Assembly (NCBI GenBank): GCA_900544675.1
Contig: UQVZ01000007.1
Location: forward strand, 1 to 64,000
Direction: 5' to 3'
Length of the DNA: 64,000 nucleotides
Origin: an uncultured Bacteroides sp.
GTDB taxonomy: Bacteria; Bacteroidota; Bacteroidia; Bacteroidales; Bacteroidaceae
The stretch's first letter is position 1. Every line of letters begins with the position of its first letter. Shown piece after piece: positions 50,601 through 57,843 of the stretch. The notes beneath the pieces are model-generated. The model saw only the letters and a list, made by a program, of their open reading frames with translations, was not told where the DNA came from and ran no database searches. The translations under genes and the position numbers were made by a program.

Positions 50601-50823
50601 GCGTATAAAGAACATCCAGATAGGTTATACGTTACCTAAGAGTCTGACTCATAAATTCTTTGTAGAAAGACTCCGTTTTTATGTGGCTGCTGAAAACTTG
50701 TTGACTCTTACCGGATATAAAGGTTTTGATCCGGAATTGAATAATGACAATTCGAATGGAATAGACCGTGGCTATTATCCTCAGGCGCGTACATTTACAG
50801 TAGGATTGAATCTTAATTTTTAA
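47638..50823 (+). CDS. SusC/RagA-family TonB-dependent transporter (second)
   Basis: A 1061-residue outer-membrane protein. Signal peptide to about residue 27 (ESFAQ); carboxypeptidase-D-like domain ('VKGIVKDVSGEPVIGASVLVKG'); TonB-box region 'DEVVVIGYGVQKK'; plug ('ALKGLAAGVQVTTQNGQPG', 'IEVLKDAASAAVYGARAANGVVLVTTKK'); barrel ending in 'FTVGLNLNF'. Complete. It differs clearly from the transporter at 36784, so it probably imports a different fragment of the same polymer. It is more AT-rich than the flanking core genes. Its SusD partner follows at 50845. Confidence 0.95.
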   Translation: MKKEFRKFQAILLTGCLMLFFSLESFAQQLTVKGIVKDVSGEPVIGASVLVKGTTIGAITDFDGNFTLPDVPENSVIEVSFIGYVTQQVEASPSLLNIILKEDSKALDEVVVIGYGVQKKSVVTASIAKVGEDELAQTAPTRVDNALKGLAAGVQVTTQNGQPGSSSVVRVRGTGTINNSDPLYIVDGMPIGGGIDNINPADIASIEVLKDAASAAVYGARAANGVVLVTTKKGALGKVKVNYDFSFGWQSPWKQREMLNATEYATLMNEAAAYNGSTPKFSDPSTLGTGTNWQDALFNSGAPVQNHQLSISGASEKINYYFSAGYYNQEGIVGGNYDHSNYERLSFRSNTQYKVFDESKTRNWLRNLTVGVNLSYSRINSRGINAGNLTGSALADALFMDPTMEVYANSEDELKAIAGSNYNASENGEFIRDKVSGRLLNLPSSDFNELANPLARLSLPVDKNNSDKVIANLTAELGIWDNLKFKFSWGSDLAFWGTDGYTIPYYLNRNAKNNNSNVRSSMNRGYTWQIENVLTYDKTINQHSFSIVLGQSAQRYTSRSLSGTAYDLLAYLEDKANINFTTGLPSDGKQTVSGGAGDPNSLASYFGRLSYNFAERYMFQFTVRRDGSSRFGSNNKWATFPSVSVGWNLTNEPWLEKRPEWWTSTKLRLSWGKNGNENIGNFRYTANVALNNNYVFGGYGKGQALVLGSKPSGTPNPDLKWEESEQYDVGLDFGFFNNALTFTVDYFYKKTNGMLKEMAIPSYLGESKPWGNVGSMKNEGVEFELGYQLVKNDWSFSARANLSYLKNELIDLGNADGYETMDNVHQIGNISRAENGQPYPYFWGYKTDGIFQNQAEINEYVKDGKLIQPNAVPGDVRFVDMNGDGTIDDKDRTNIGKGTPDWTFGINFNLAYKNIDFSMLVSGQWGNQIADVTRRLDCQWVNLPAEFMDRWHGEGTSNTMPRFCWNGDDANKNWGNFSDLYIKNGSFARIKNIQIGYTLPKSLTHKFFVERLRFYVAAENLLTLTGYKGFDPELNNDNSNGIDRGYYPQARTFTVGLNLNF

Positions 50824-50844
50824 ATGTTTAAAATTGAAATACTT

Positions 50845-52443
50845 ATGAAGAAAATAAAATTATATGGCTTGGTAATCGTCGCTTTGGGTTTAAACCTGGC
50901 ATCGTGTAGCGAAGATTTCCTGACCGAAGAGCCGGCAAGCTCTATATCCATTGATGAATATTATAAGACTTATGACCAGATAATGGAGTCAATGGTAGCG
51001 GCATATGATCCGATGCATTGGTATGATTATTTCTCAGGTTGGGCTCCGCTGAATTTGGTATGGGATTGTATGGGAGATGATATCTATGTAGGCGGATCTT
51101 CTACGAGTGACCAAGCGGAATTGCATTTGATTTCTCAGTATCGTTCAGATGCGACAATGGGTATAGGTGGTGCATGGACTACAAGTTATTCGGGTATTAA
51201 CCGTTCTATCCGTTTGATAGATAACGCCAATAATTCGACAGAAATCACAGACGAGCAACGTAATCTTTTCGTGGCAGAGGGGCGTGCCTTGCGAGCTTGG
51301 TATTATTTGGTATTATGGAAAACATGGGGCAATGTTCCTTATTATGAAGAAAACCTGAGTGCACCTTATTTGGCACGTCAATATAAGGCTGACGAAGTGT
51401 ATGAAGCCGTTACAGCCAGTCTGGAAGAAGTATTGGACAGTAATGTGCTTCCGATGGACCAGCCTGCAGAATGGAAGGGACGTATGACTCAGGCTGCAGC
51501 AGCTATGATTTATGCCGATTATGTTATGTATCAGGCTGATAAAAGTAAATATGCGAAAGCCTTGCAATATATGAAAGATATCATCAATTCTCAAGAATAT
51601 GATTTAATCCCGACAGAAGAACTTTGGGATGTGACTAATGAATGGAATGATGAAATTATCTTTGATGTGAACTATATCGCGGCAGGAGGAAAACGTACAT
51701 GGGGAAGTGCTAATCAACCGGGAGGAACGGTATTGCCTGCTATGATTGGAGTAGATGGCTTTTCCAGCAATGAACCTTCGCCCGAATTTTCCAGCGGCTG
51801 GGGATTTTGTACGGTTTCTAAAGAAGTGTATGATACTTATGAAGAAGGTGATACTAGACGGGATCAAGGCATTTTGAATATAGATAAATATATAAAGGAA
51901 AAGGCAGTTGAGGGTTATACCGTGACTTATGGAGGACGATATCAGAATACAGGTTATTTCTTGCGTAAATATCTTCCGCGTCCGGGAGGAAACAACGGTG
52001 CATTAGGTGATGCAGACTTGAACTGGGATTATAATTTGCACTTATACAGGTATGCAGAAACTTTGTTGAATGCTGCCGAATTAGCGTTGGAAACAGGAGA
52101 TATTGCCACAGCTCAAACTTATTATGACAGAGTGCGTAACCGTGCCCATGCTTCTTACCGTGAGGTTTCTCTTGAAAACCTGTTGGAAGAACGCCGGCTG
52201 GAGTTTGTAGGAGAAGGAAAACGTTATTTTGATTTGGTGCGTACCGGAAAGGCTGCTACTGTATTGAAAGCTGGTGGAGGAGTCATCCTTCAAGATAAAG
52301 AAAATTTAGTGTGGGGCGGAAAGGCCATTCCAGAACGCGAAAATTGGAATGAAAACAAGAAATACATTCAGATACCTCAATCGGAAATAGAAGCGACCGG
52401 TTCGAAAGGAGAAGAATATGCTATTGTACAAAATCCTCAATAA
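50845..52443 (+). CDS. SusD/RagB-family glycan-binding lipoprotein (second)
   Basis: A 532-residue surface lipoprotein (lipobox LASC, Cys21, followed by SEDFLTEEP, a very typical SusD start). SusD blocks: 'NLFVAEGRALRAWYYLVLWKTWGNVPY', 'LHLYRYAETLLNAAELALETG' and 'LEERRLEFVGEGKRYFDLVRTGKA'. ATG 50845 gives the signal peptide; an in-frame ATG at 50824, overlapping the susC stop, would add seven residues before it. It is followed 9 bp later by the GH30 gene. Confidence 0.94.
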   Translation: MKKIKLYGLVIVALGLNLASCSEDFLTEEPASSISIDEYYKTYDQIMESMVAAYDPMHWYDYFSGWAPLNLVWDCMGDDIYVGGSSTSDQAELHLISQYRSDATMGIGGAWTTSYSGINRSIRLIDNANNSTEITDEQRNLFVAEGRALRAWYYLVLWKTWGNVPYYEENLSAPYLARQYKADEVYEAVTASLEEVLDSNVLPMDQPAEWKGRMTQAAAAMIYADYVMYQADKSKYAKALQYMKDIINSQEYDLIPTEELWDVTNEWNDEIIFDVNYIAAGGKRTWGSANQPGGTVLPAMIGVDGFSSNEPSPEFSSGWGFCTVSKEVYDTYEEGDTRRDQGILNIDKYIKEKAVEGYTVTYGGRYQNTGYFLRKYLPRPGGNNGALGDADLNWDYNLHLYRYAETLLNAAELALETGDIATAQTYYDRVRNRAHASYREVSLENLLEERRLEFVGEGKRYFDLVRTGKAATVLKAGGGVILQDKENLVWGGKAIPERENWNENKKYIQIPQSEIEATGSKGEEYAIVQNPQ

Positions 52444-52452
52444 GATTGGCCG

Positions 52453-53919
52453 ATGAAGCGTTTTATTAAATATGCTATTTGTCTATGTATGGGGTGGTTC
52501 ATGCTTGCAATGAACAGTTGTACAGATAAAGGTAATGAAGCAGGGGTATACCTGCTTCTTACCGACGTCACGCGTACATACGATTTAACGCAAGACAGTA
52601 TTGACTTTGGAGGTGATGAACTTCCTGATGCTTTGAATATACAAATAGACCCGCAACAACGATTTCAATGCATAGACGGATTTGGTGCGGCTATCACAGG
52701 GGCTACTGCATACAACCTTTCATTGATGCCTGCCGAAAAACGCAGAGCTTTTTTGGAAGAGACATTTTCTCCTCGGAAATATGGATTCAGCTATGTACGT
52801 GTCTCTATAGGTTGCTCTGATTTTTCGTTAAGTGATTATACTTGCTGTGATAAAAAAGGGATTGAAAATTTTTCTTTGACAGCGGAGGAAACCGATTATG
52901 TGATTCCGGCTTTGAAAGAAATCCTTGCTATCAATCCGGACTTGAAGATAATGGCTACACCTTGGACTGCTCCTAAATGGATGAAGGTGAAAAATCTGGA
53001 AAGCAAACTTCCGTATGATTCGTGGACTGGAGGACATCTGAATCCGGACTATTATCAAGATTATGCGACTTATCTAGTAAAATGGATACAAGCTTTCGAG
53101 AAGGAAAATATACCCATTTATAGCCTGACTCCGCAAAATGAGCCATTGAATCCAGGCAATTCGGCTTCGATGCTGATGTATTGGAAGGAAGAACGTGACT
53201 TTGTGAAAAATGCATTAGGACCGTCTTTGGAAAAAGCGGGATTAGGGAATGTGAAAATCTATGCCTTTGACCATAATTATAATTATGACGATAAGGAAAG
53301 TCAGGTGAAATATCCTTTGCGTATTTATGAAGATGCCAAAGCACGGGCTTATTTTGCGGGTGCGGCTTACCATAATTATGGAGGACATCGTGATGAATTG
53401 TTACAGATACATGAAGCGGCTCCCGATAAAGAACTGATATTTTCTGAAGCCTCAATCGGAGAATGGAATGATGGACGTGACCTTTCGAAATCATTGCTGA
53501 GAGACGTAGAAGACTTGGCGATAGGGACGGTCAACAATTGGTGTATAGGAGCGATTGTATGGAATCTGATGCTTGATACTGATCAGGGTCCTCATGGCGG
53601 ACCAGGTGCATGTGCTGTATGCTATGGCGCGGTGGATGTAGATAATAAAGACTATTCTGCCATTACACGTAATTCGCATTATTATGCCATGGCACATATG
53701 GGAGCTGTGGTGAAACCGAATGCAATACGTATCGGAGCAAAGGCAACTGTCCGTGAAGGGTTTTCGTTTGTCGCTTTTGAAAATGAAGACGGAAGTCATG
53801 CTTTGGTTGCGGCAAATAATTCTCTACAGGAACAAAACATAACAGTAACCGACAAAGACAAGTGTTTTCATTATACGATTCCGGCAAATGCCGTGGCTTC
53901 ATTTCTTTGGAAATTATAA
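52453..53919 (+). CDS. Family GH30 endo-glucanase lipoprotein (GH30_3-like)
   Basis: A 488-residue lipoprotein (MNSC, Cys23). The GH30 barrel plus side beta domain is complete: 'FQCIDGFGAAITGATAYNLSLM', 'VRVSIGCSDFSLSDYT', 'MATPWTAPKWMK', acid/base Glu230 in TPQNEP, nucleophile Glu332 in FSEAS, and a C-terminal beta domain (~400-488). The 'GCSDFSLSDYT' style is that of subfamily 3, whose known members are endo-beta-1,6-glucanases; subfamily needs confirmation. It is the last gene of the plus-strand locus and is followed by a strong terminator. Confidence 0.9.
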   Translation: MKRFIKYAICLCMGWFMLAMNSCTDKGNEAGVYLLLTDVTRTYDLTQDSIDFGGDELPDALNIQIDPQQRFQCIDGFGAAITGATAYNLSLMPAEKRRAFLEETFSPRKYGFSYVRVSIGCSDFSLSDYTCCDKKGIENFSLTAEETDYVIPALKEILAINPDLKIMATPWTAPKWMKVKNLESKLPYDSWTGGHLNPDYYQDYATYLVKWIQAFEKENIPIYSLTPQNEPLNPGNSASMLMYWKEERDFVKNALGPSLEKAGLGNVKIYAFDHNYNYDDKESQVKYPLRIYEDAKARAYFAGAAYHNYGGHRDELLQIHEAAPDKELIFSEASIGEWNDGRDLSKSLLRDVEDLAIGTVNNWCIGAIVWNLMLDTDQGPHGGPGACAVCYGAVDVDNKDYSAITRNSHYYAMAHMGAVVKPNAIRIGAKATVREGFSFVAFENEDGSHALVAANNSLQEQNITVTDKDKCFHYTIPANAVASFLWKL

Positions 53920-53953
53920 GTAGTGTGTTAATGTAAGAATAGGATGATTTATT

Positions 53954-53996
53954 GCACAGGCGGTCGTGGTGATTCATGCGGCCGCCTGTGCTTTGA
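53954..53996 (+). terminator. Terminator of the susCD-GH30 operon
   Basis: GCACAGGCGG (53954-53963) pairs with CCGCCTGTGC (53982-53991), then a short T-rich end. It is the last island-specific feature before the htrA-derived repeat. Confidence 0.8.
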
Positions 53997-54005
53997 TATA
54001 TGACT

Positions 54006-54041
54006 AAAAAAAGCGGCTCTGCATCACGCGGAACCGCTTTT
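54006..54041. terminator. Terminator of htrA (right copy of the flanking repeat)
   Basis: GCGGCTC (54013-54019) with GAACCGC (54031-54037), A-run and T-run on either side. One base differs from the copy at 25191-25225. Confidence 0.85.
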
Positions 54042-54090
54042 CTCTGTGAGAATCACAATCTTTTTTCCTTTTTATCCTATGAAAACTACT

Positions 54091-55587
54091 TTATTGTTGT
54101 GTTAAGTCAACTGCATAGTTGGCGCGTTTGCCCGACGGATAGACACCTGTCATGAACAATACCTGGTCGGGCGACTGGGAAGCGGCTTTCATCACTTCTT
54201 CCAGGTCTTCTACAGTGCGGAGCTGTTTGCCGTTTGCTTTCAGGATGATGAATCCCTTGCGGATACCGCTGTCTGCCATGCGTCCGTCGCTCACACCCGT
54301 TACTTGTACACCATAGCCCAAGTTCAGCTGACGTTTCAAGTCGGCGGGCACTTCACGGAAGGCTGCACCCAATATTTCCATGTCGGCTTTCTTCACTACC
54401 TTGGTGTTGCCTTGTGCATTCTTCAGGGTAATGGTGAATTCCTGGTCTTTCTTGTCGCGGAAGACTTTCACTTTCACCTTATCGCCCGGACGTTTCTCGG
54501 CAAGCTTGCCTTGCAGGGCAGCCATGCTTTCTATCTTTTCACCATTGAGGGCGATGATGACATCGTTTTTCTTCAAGATGCCGGCTGCGGAGCCTTCTTC
54601 CTGCACTTCCACTACCTGCACGCCATAGCCGATGCCCAGTTCTTTCTGTTCCTTGCGGATGTCTTCCGGATATTCTTCTTTGCCCATGTCACGTCCGGCG
54701 ATGCCCAACAAAGCACGTTGTACGGTTCCGTATTGTTTCAGGTCGGTCACTACCTTGGTCATGATGCTGGTGGGGATGGCAAATCCATAGCCTGAATAAG
54801 CCCCGGTAGGAGAAACCAGCATGGCATTGATGCCTACCAGCTCGCCTTTTGCATTGACCAGCGCGCCTCCACTGTTGCCTTGGTTAATGGCGGCATCGGT
54901 CTGGATGAACGATTCCACGTCGTTGGCTCCCAGTCCGCGCGCCTTGGCGCTTACTACACCGGCTGTAACCGTAGAGCCCAGGTTGAAGGGATTACCTACG
55001 GCAAGCACCCATTCGCCTACCTTCAAGTTGTCTGAGTTGCCTACGGGGATGGCGGGGAAATCATCGCCTTCTATTTTCACCAGCGCCAAGTCGGTAGTAG
55101 GATCTGTACCGATGACCCGTCCTTTCATTTCGCGTCCGTCATGGAGCTTGACCGAAATCTCGTCGGCATCGTCAATCACGTGGTTGTTCGTCACGATGTA
55201 TCCGTCTTTCGAGATGATTACACCAGAACCGAAACCGCGTTGCTCGGGTGTCTGTACTTGTTGCTGGCGTCCGCGCCCGTCACCGAAGAAGAAATCGAAA
55301 ATATCGGGCTGGGTCTGGATTACCTTGGTCTTGCTGCGTTGCACCGCCATGATGTGCACTACCGAGTTCAACGAGCTTTCCGCGGCTTGTGTCAGGTCGA
55401 TTGGTTGCGCTTTCGAAGCGTCGAGCGCGGCATAGCGGGCTGGTGTTGCCGTTTGGAATGCTTCGTAGAAAGAAGCGTTCGTTGTATCTTTAGACTGGAG
55501 GACTGCATAGGATGTGATTCCTGCCACTCCTGCGCTTACGGCAATCAATGCGATTGCACCCAAAGCGAATTTAGTTGTCTTTTTCAT
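54091..55587 (-). CDS. htrA: Do/HtrA-family periplasmic serine protease
   Basis: A 498-residue protease-chaperone of the envelope. An N-terminal signal or anchor helix (~8-30) is followed by the trypsin-like domain with catalytic His136 (TNNHVI), Asp166 (TTDLALVK) and Ser239 (NQGNSGGA). Two PDZ domains follow (~290-385 and ~400-490, 'GYGVQVVEVQEEGSAAGILKKNDVIIALNG' and 'GYGVQVTGVSDGRMADSGIRKGFIILKANG'). It degrades misfolded periplasmic proteins. The gene is intact, but its last ~130 bp and terminator are also present as a decayed copy at 25191-25400, beyond the carbohydrate island. Confidence 0.96.
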   Translation of the reverse strand: MKKTTKFALGAIALIAVSAGVAGITSYAVLQSKDTTNASFYEAFQTATPARYAALDASKAQPIDLTQAAESSLNSVVHIMAVQRSKTKVIQTQPDIFDFFFGDGRGRQQQVQTPEQRGFGSGVIISKDGYIVTNNHVIDDADEISVKLHDGREMKGRVIGTDPTTDLALVKIEGDDFPAIPVGNSDNLKVGEWVLAVGNPFNLGSTVTAGVVSAKARGLGANDVESFIQTDAAINQGNSGGALVNAKGELVGINAMLVSPTGAYSGYGFAIPTSIMTKVVTDLKQYGTVQRALLGIAGRDMGKEEYPEDIRKEQKELGIGYGVQVVEVQEEGSAAGILKKNDVIIALNGEKIESMAALQGKLAEKRPGDKVKVKVFRDKKDQEFTITLKNAQGNTKVVKKADMEILGAAFREVPADLKRQLNLGYGVQVTGVSDGRMADSGIRKGFIILKANGKQLRTVEDLEEVMKAASQSPDQVLFMTGVYPSGKRANYAVDLTQQ

Positions 55588-55842
55588 ATCTTTATTCTGT
55601 TTAAATTGTTAATTTCGATATTAGTTTAACATTTCATCTGCTAAAGTAGAACAAATATCATGCGGTTGTACATCTTGTGCGTTCTTTTTTCTCTCTTTTA
55701 ACAAAGCGGGATAGCCCATTAACCGCGCTTAACGGGGGTAGCTGACAAATTTGCATTCATTATCAGTCACTTTTGCAGGGAGCGAAAGATATTTCTTGCC
55801 TGAATGGCAGAGATACCATTTTATTTACGTACCTTTGCAAAT

Positions 55843-56205
55843 GAAAGCAGTCGGACGGTCTGTCGCTGGTGTTTCGGCACAAGAGGAAAGTCCGGGCAAC
55901 GCAGAGCATCCTACTTCCTAACAGAAAGCTATCTGCGAGGGTAGAGTAATGCAGAAGAAAATAACCGCCTTTCCTACCCGGAGAGGTAAGGGTGAGAAGG
56001 TAGGGTAAGAGCCTACCAGCCGTGTGGCGACATGCGGGCTGTGCATCTTAGGAGTTGTAAGGTCGTGTAAACCGGCATTAAGGAGGGTTGCTCGCCCCAC
56101 GTCGGAGGGTAGACCGCTAGAGCCTTTTGGTGACAAAAGGCGTAGATAAATGACAGACACCTTATATTATATAGGGAACAGAACCCGGCTTACAGGCCGG
56201 CTGCT
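55843..56205 (+). ncRNA. rnpB: RNase P RNA
   Basis: About 363 nt with the conserved bacterial type A core: GAGGAAAGTCCGGGC (~55883-55897), ACAGAAA, GAGGGTAGACCGCTAGAGCC near 56105-56124, AGATAAATGACAGAC and the 3' ACAGAACCCGGCTTACA. The ends pair (AAGCAGTCGG with CCGGCTGCTT), followed by a T-run as terminator. A -7 box TACCTTTG at 55830-55837 places the start at about 55843. It encodes the catalytic part of the tRNA 5'-processing enzyme. Confidence 0.95.
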
Positions 56206-56226
56206 TTTTTTAATGAAGAATCTGTG

Positions 56227-56430
56227 TTTGAAATAAAATCGAACGCAGAGACGCGAAGACGCAAAGTTTTTATTTTTAGAGTGAGCAAAGCGCACGGAGA
56301 GAATGATAATAATGAAGAATTAAGAATGAAGAATGAAGAATTAAAATCTGTGTGAATCTGCGCTAATCTGCGTTTCAAAAAAGGAAACATCAACAGATTC
56401 TTCATTCTTAATTCTTCATTCTTCATTTAA
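56227..56430. repeat. Composite ~200-bp intergenic repeat, copy 2
   Basis: The same ordered blocks as at 23709-23900 and the same orientation: AAATCGAACGCAGAG, GAAGACGCAAAG, T-rich stretch, AGAGTGAGCAAAG, GAATGAAGAATTAAGAAT words, AATCTG/TCTGCG words, ATCAACAGATTCTTCATTC and the complementary words. It runs up to the start of the YihY-like gene. Confidence 0.85.
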
Positions 56431-56441
56431 ATAATTGTGTT

Positions 56442-57746
56442 ATGCGGTTGCAATATTGGCTCCAGTTCCTGACTGACGGTATTTGGAGAATCACCGAAGA
56501 CGAAGTGACTCCTGTAAGGAAACGCCTGTACGCGTGCCTGAAAATCGTCTACCTTTCGGTCGAGCAGTTTCTGAACGACCGCATTCCGGTGCGTGCCTCT
56601 GCCTTGACATACAGCACCCTGCTTTCCATTATCCCTATACTGGCTCTGTTGTTTGCTATCGCGCGCGGCTTTGGGTTTGACGCCCTGCTGGAGCAACAAC
56701 TGAAAACCGGGATAGCCAACGAGCAGAGCGAGCTGATTTTATCGTGGGTCAACTCTTACCTGCAACACGCGCAGAGCGGCATCTTTATCGGGGTGGGACT
56801 GATTATGCTGCTCTTCACCATCCTGATGCTGATAGACAATATCGAGCGCAGCTTCAATGCCATTTGGCAGGTGAAACATCCGCGCACGGTGTTCCGACAG
56901 ATTACCGATTATTTCTCGATGATTCTTTTGCTCCCGTTGCTTATCGTTATCTCCAGCGGTCTGACCATCTTTATGACCACCTACGTGAAAGATCTGGAGA
57001 CTTTCCTTCTGCTGGGACCGATGCTGAAATTCCTGGTGCGCCTGATTCCGTATGCGTTGACGTGGGGGATGTTTGTGGGGCTATATGTGTTCATGCCCAA
57101 TACGAAAGTGCAATTGCGCCATGCCTGGTTTCCGGGGCTGCTGGCAGGTAGTGCTTTCCAGGCATTCCAGTATTTTTACGTCAATAGCCAGATATGGATT
57201 TCGAACTATAACGCCATCTACGGAAGTTTTGCCGCCATCCCGATGTTCCTGTTGTGGACACAGGTGTCGTGGACGATTTGCCTTTTCGGGGCAGAGATGA
57301 GCTATGTCAGCCAGAATCTCCCGTCTTTCAGCTTCGGAAAAGAGACGGCGCATATCAGCCGGCGTTACCACGATTTCTTCTGCGCCATTGTGCTCTCTGC
57401 CATCTGCAAACGGTTTGAGCACGAACAGCAGCCCTATACGGCGGAAGAACTGAGCAAAGAGTATAAGATTCCTATCCGGCTCACGAAAAACATCCTGTAC
57501 GAGCTGACGGATATCCGGCTGGTTTACGAAACCTTCGGCGATGACAAGGACGGAAGTATCCGCTACCTGCCCGGCATGGACATCAACCAACTGACCGTAG
57601 GGGTGCTGATGGAAAGGCTGGACAGTACGGGAGCCGAGAATTTCAAGATAGATAAAGAGAATTATCCGGCTTCGTGGGATGCCTTGATCGAAGCGAAACG
57701 GACCTATCTGTATCAGAGCGGGCGCATCCTGGTGAAGGACTTGTAA
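56442..57746 (+). CDS. YihY/BrkB-family inner-membrane protein
   Basis: A 434-residue protein. An N-terminal region (~1-45) precedes six membrane segments (~55-310) with family blocks 'IPVRASALTYSTLLSIIPILALLFAIARGFG', 'NSYLQHAQSGIFIGVGLIMLLFTILMLI', 'IERSFNAIWQVK' and 'YGSFAAIPMFLLWTQVSWTICLFGAEMSYV'. The ~120-residue cytoplasmic C-terminal tail has a winged-helix-like look ('YTAEELSKEYKIPIRLTKNILYELTDIRLVYE'). Older annotation as ribonuclease BN is wrong; function of the family is unknown. It follows rnpB and a repeat, and ends at a strong terminator. Confidence 0.92.
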   Translation: MRLQYWLQFLTDGIWRITEDEVTPVRKRLYACLKIVYLSVEQFLNDRIPVRASALTYSTLLSIIPILALLFAIARGFGFDALLEQQLKTGIANEQSELILSWVNSYLQHAQSGIFIGVGLIMLLFTILMLIDNIERSFNAIWQVKHPRTVFRQITDYFSMILLLPLLIVISSGLTIFMTTYVKDLETFLLLGPMLKFLVRLIPYALTWGMFVGLYVFMPNTKVQLRHAWFPGLLAGSAFQAFQYFYVNSQIWISNYNAIYGSFAAIPMFLLWTQVSWTICLFGAEMSYVSQNLPSFSFGKETAHISRRYHDFFCAIVLSAICKRFEHEQQPYTAEELSKEYKIPIRLTKNILYELTDIRLVYETFGDDKDGSIRYLPGMDINQLTVGVLMERLDSTGAENFKIDKENYPASWDALIEAKRTYLYQSGRILVKDL

Positions 57747-57761
57747 GGAGTTTCATAGAGA

Positions 57762-57822
57762 AAAAACGGAGGACGCAAAAGCGGAAGGGGAGATCCCCGG
57801 CGCCTTTGCGTCCTCATTTTTT
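57762..57822. terminator. Two-way terminator between the YihY-like gene and lacZ
   Basis: GAGGACGCAAAAGCG (57769-57783) pairs with CGCCTTTGCGTCCTC (57801-57815), flanked by an A-run on the left and a T-run on the right, so it can stop both convergent transcripts. Confidence 0.85.
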
Positions 57823-57843
57823 ATGTCTTCAGACTTTAGAGCC

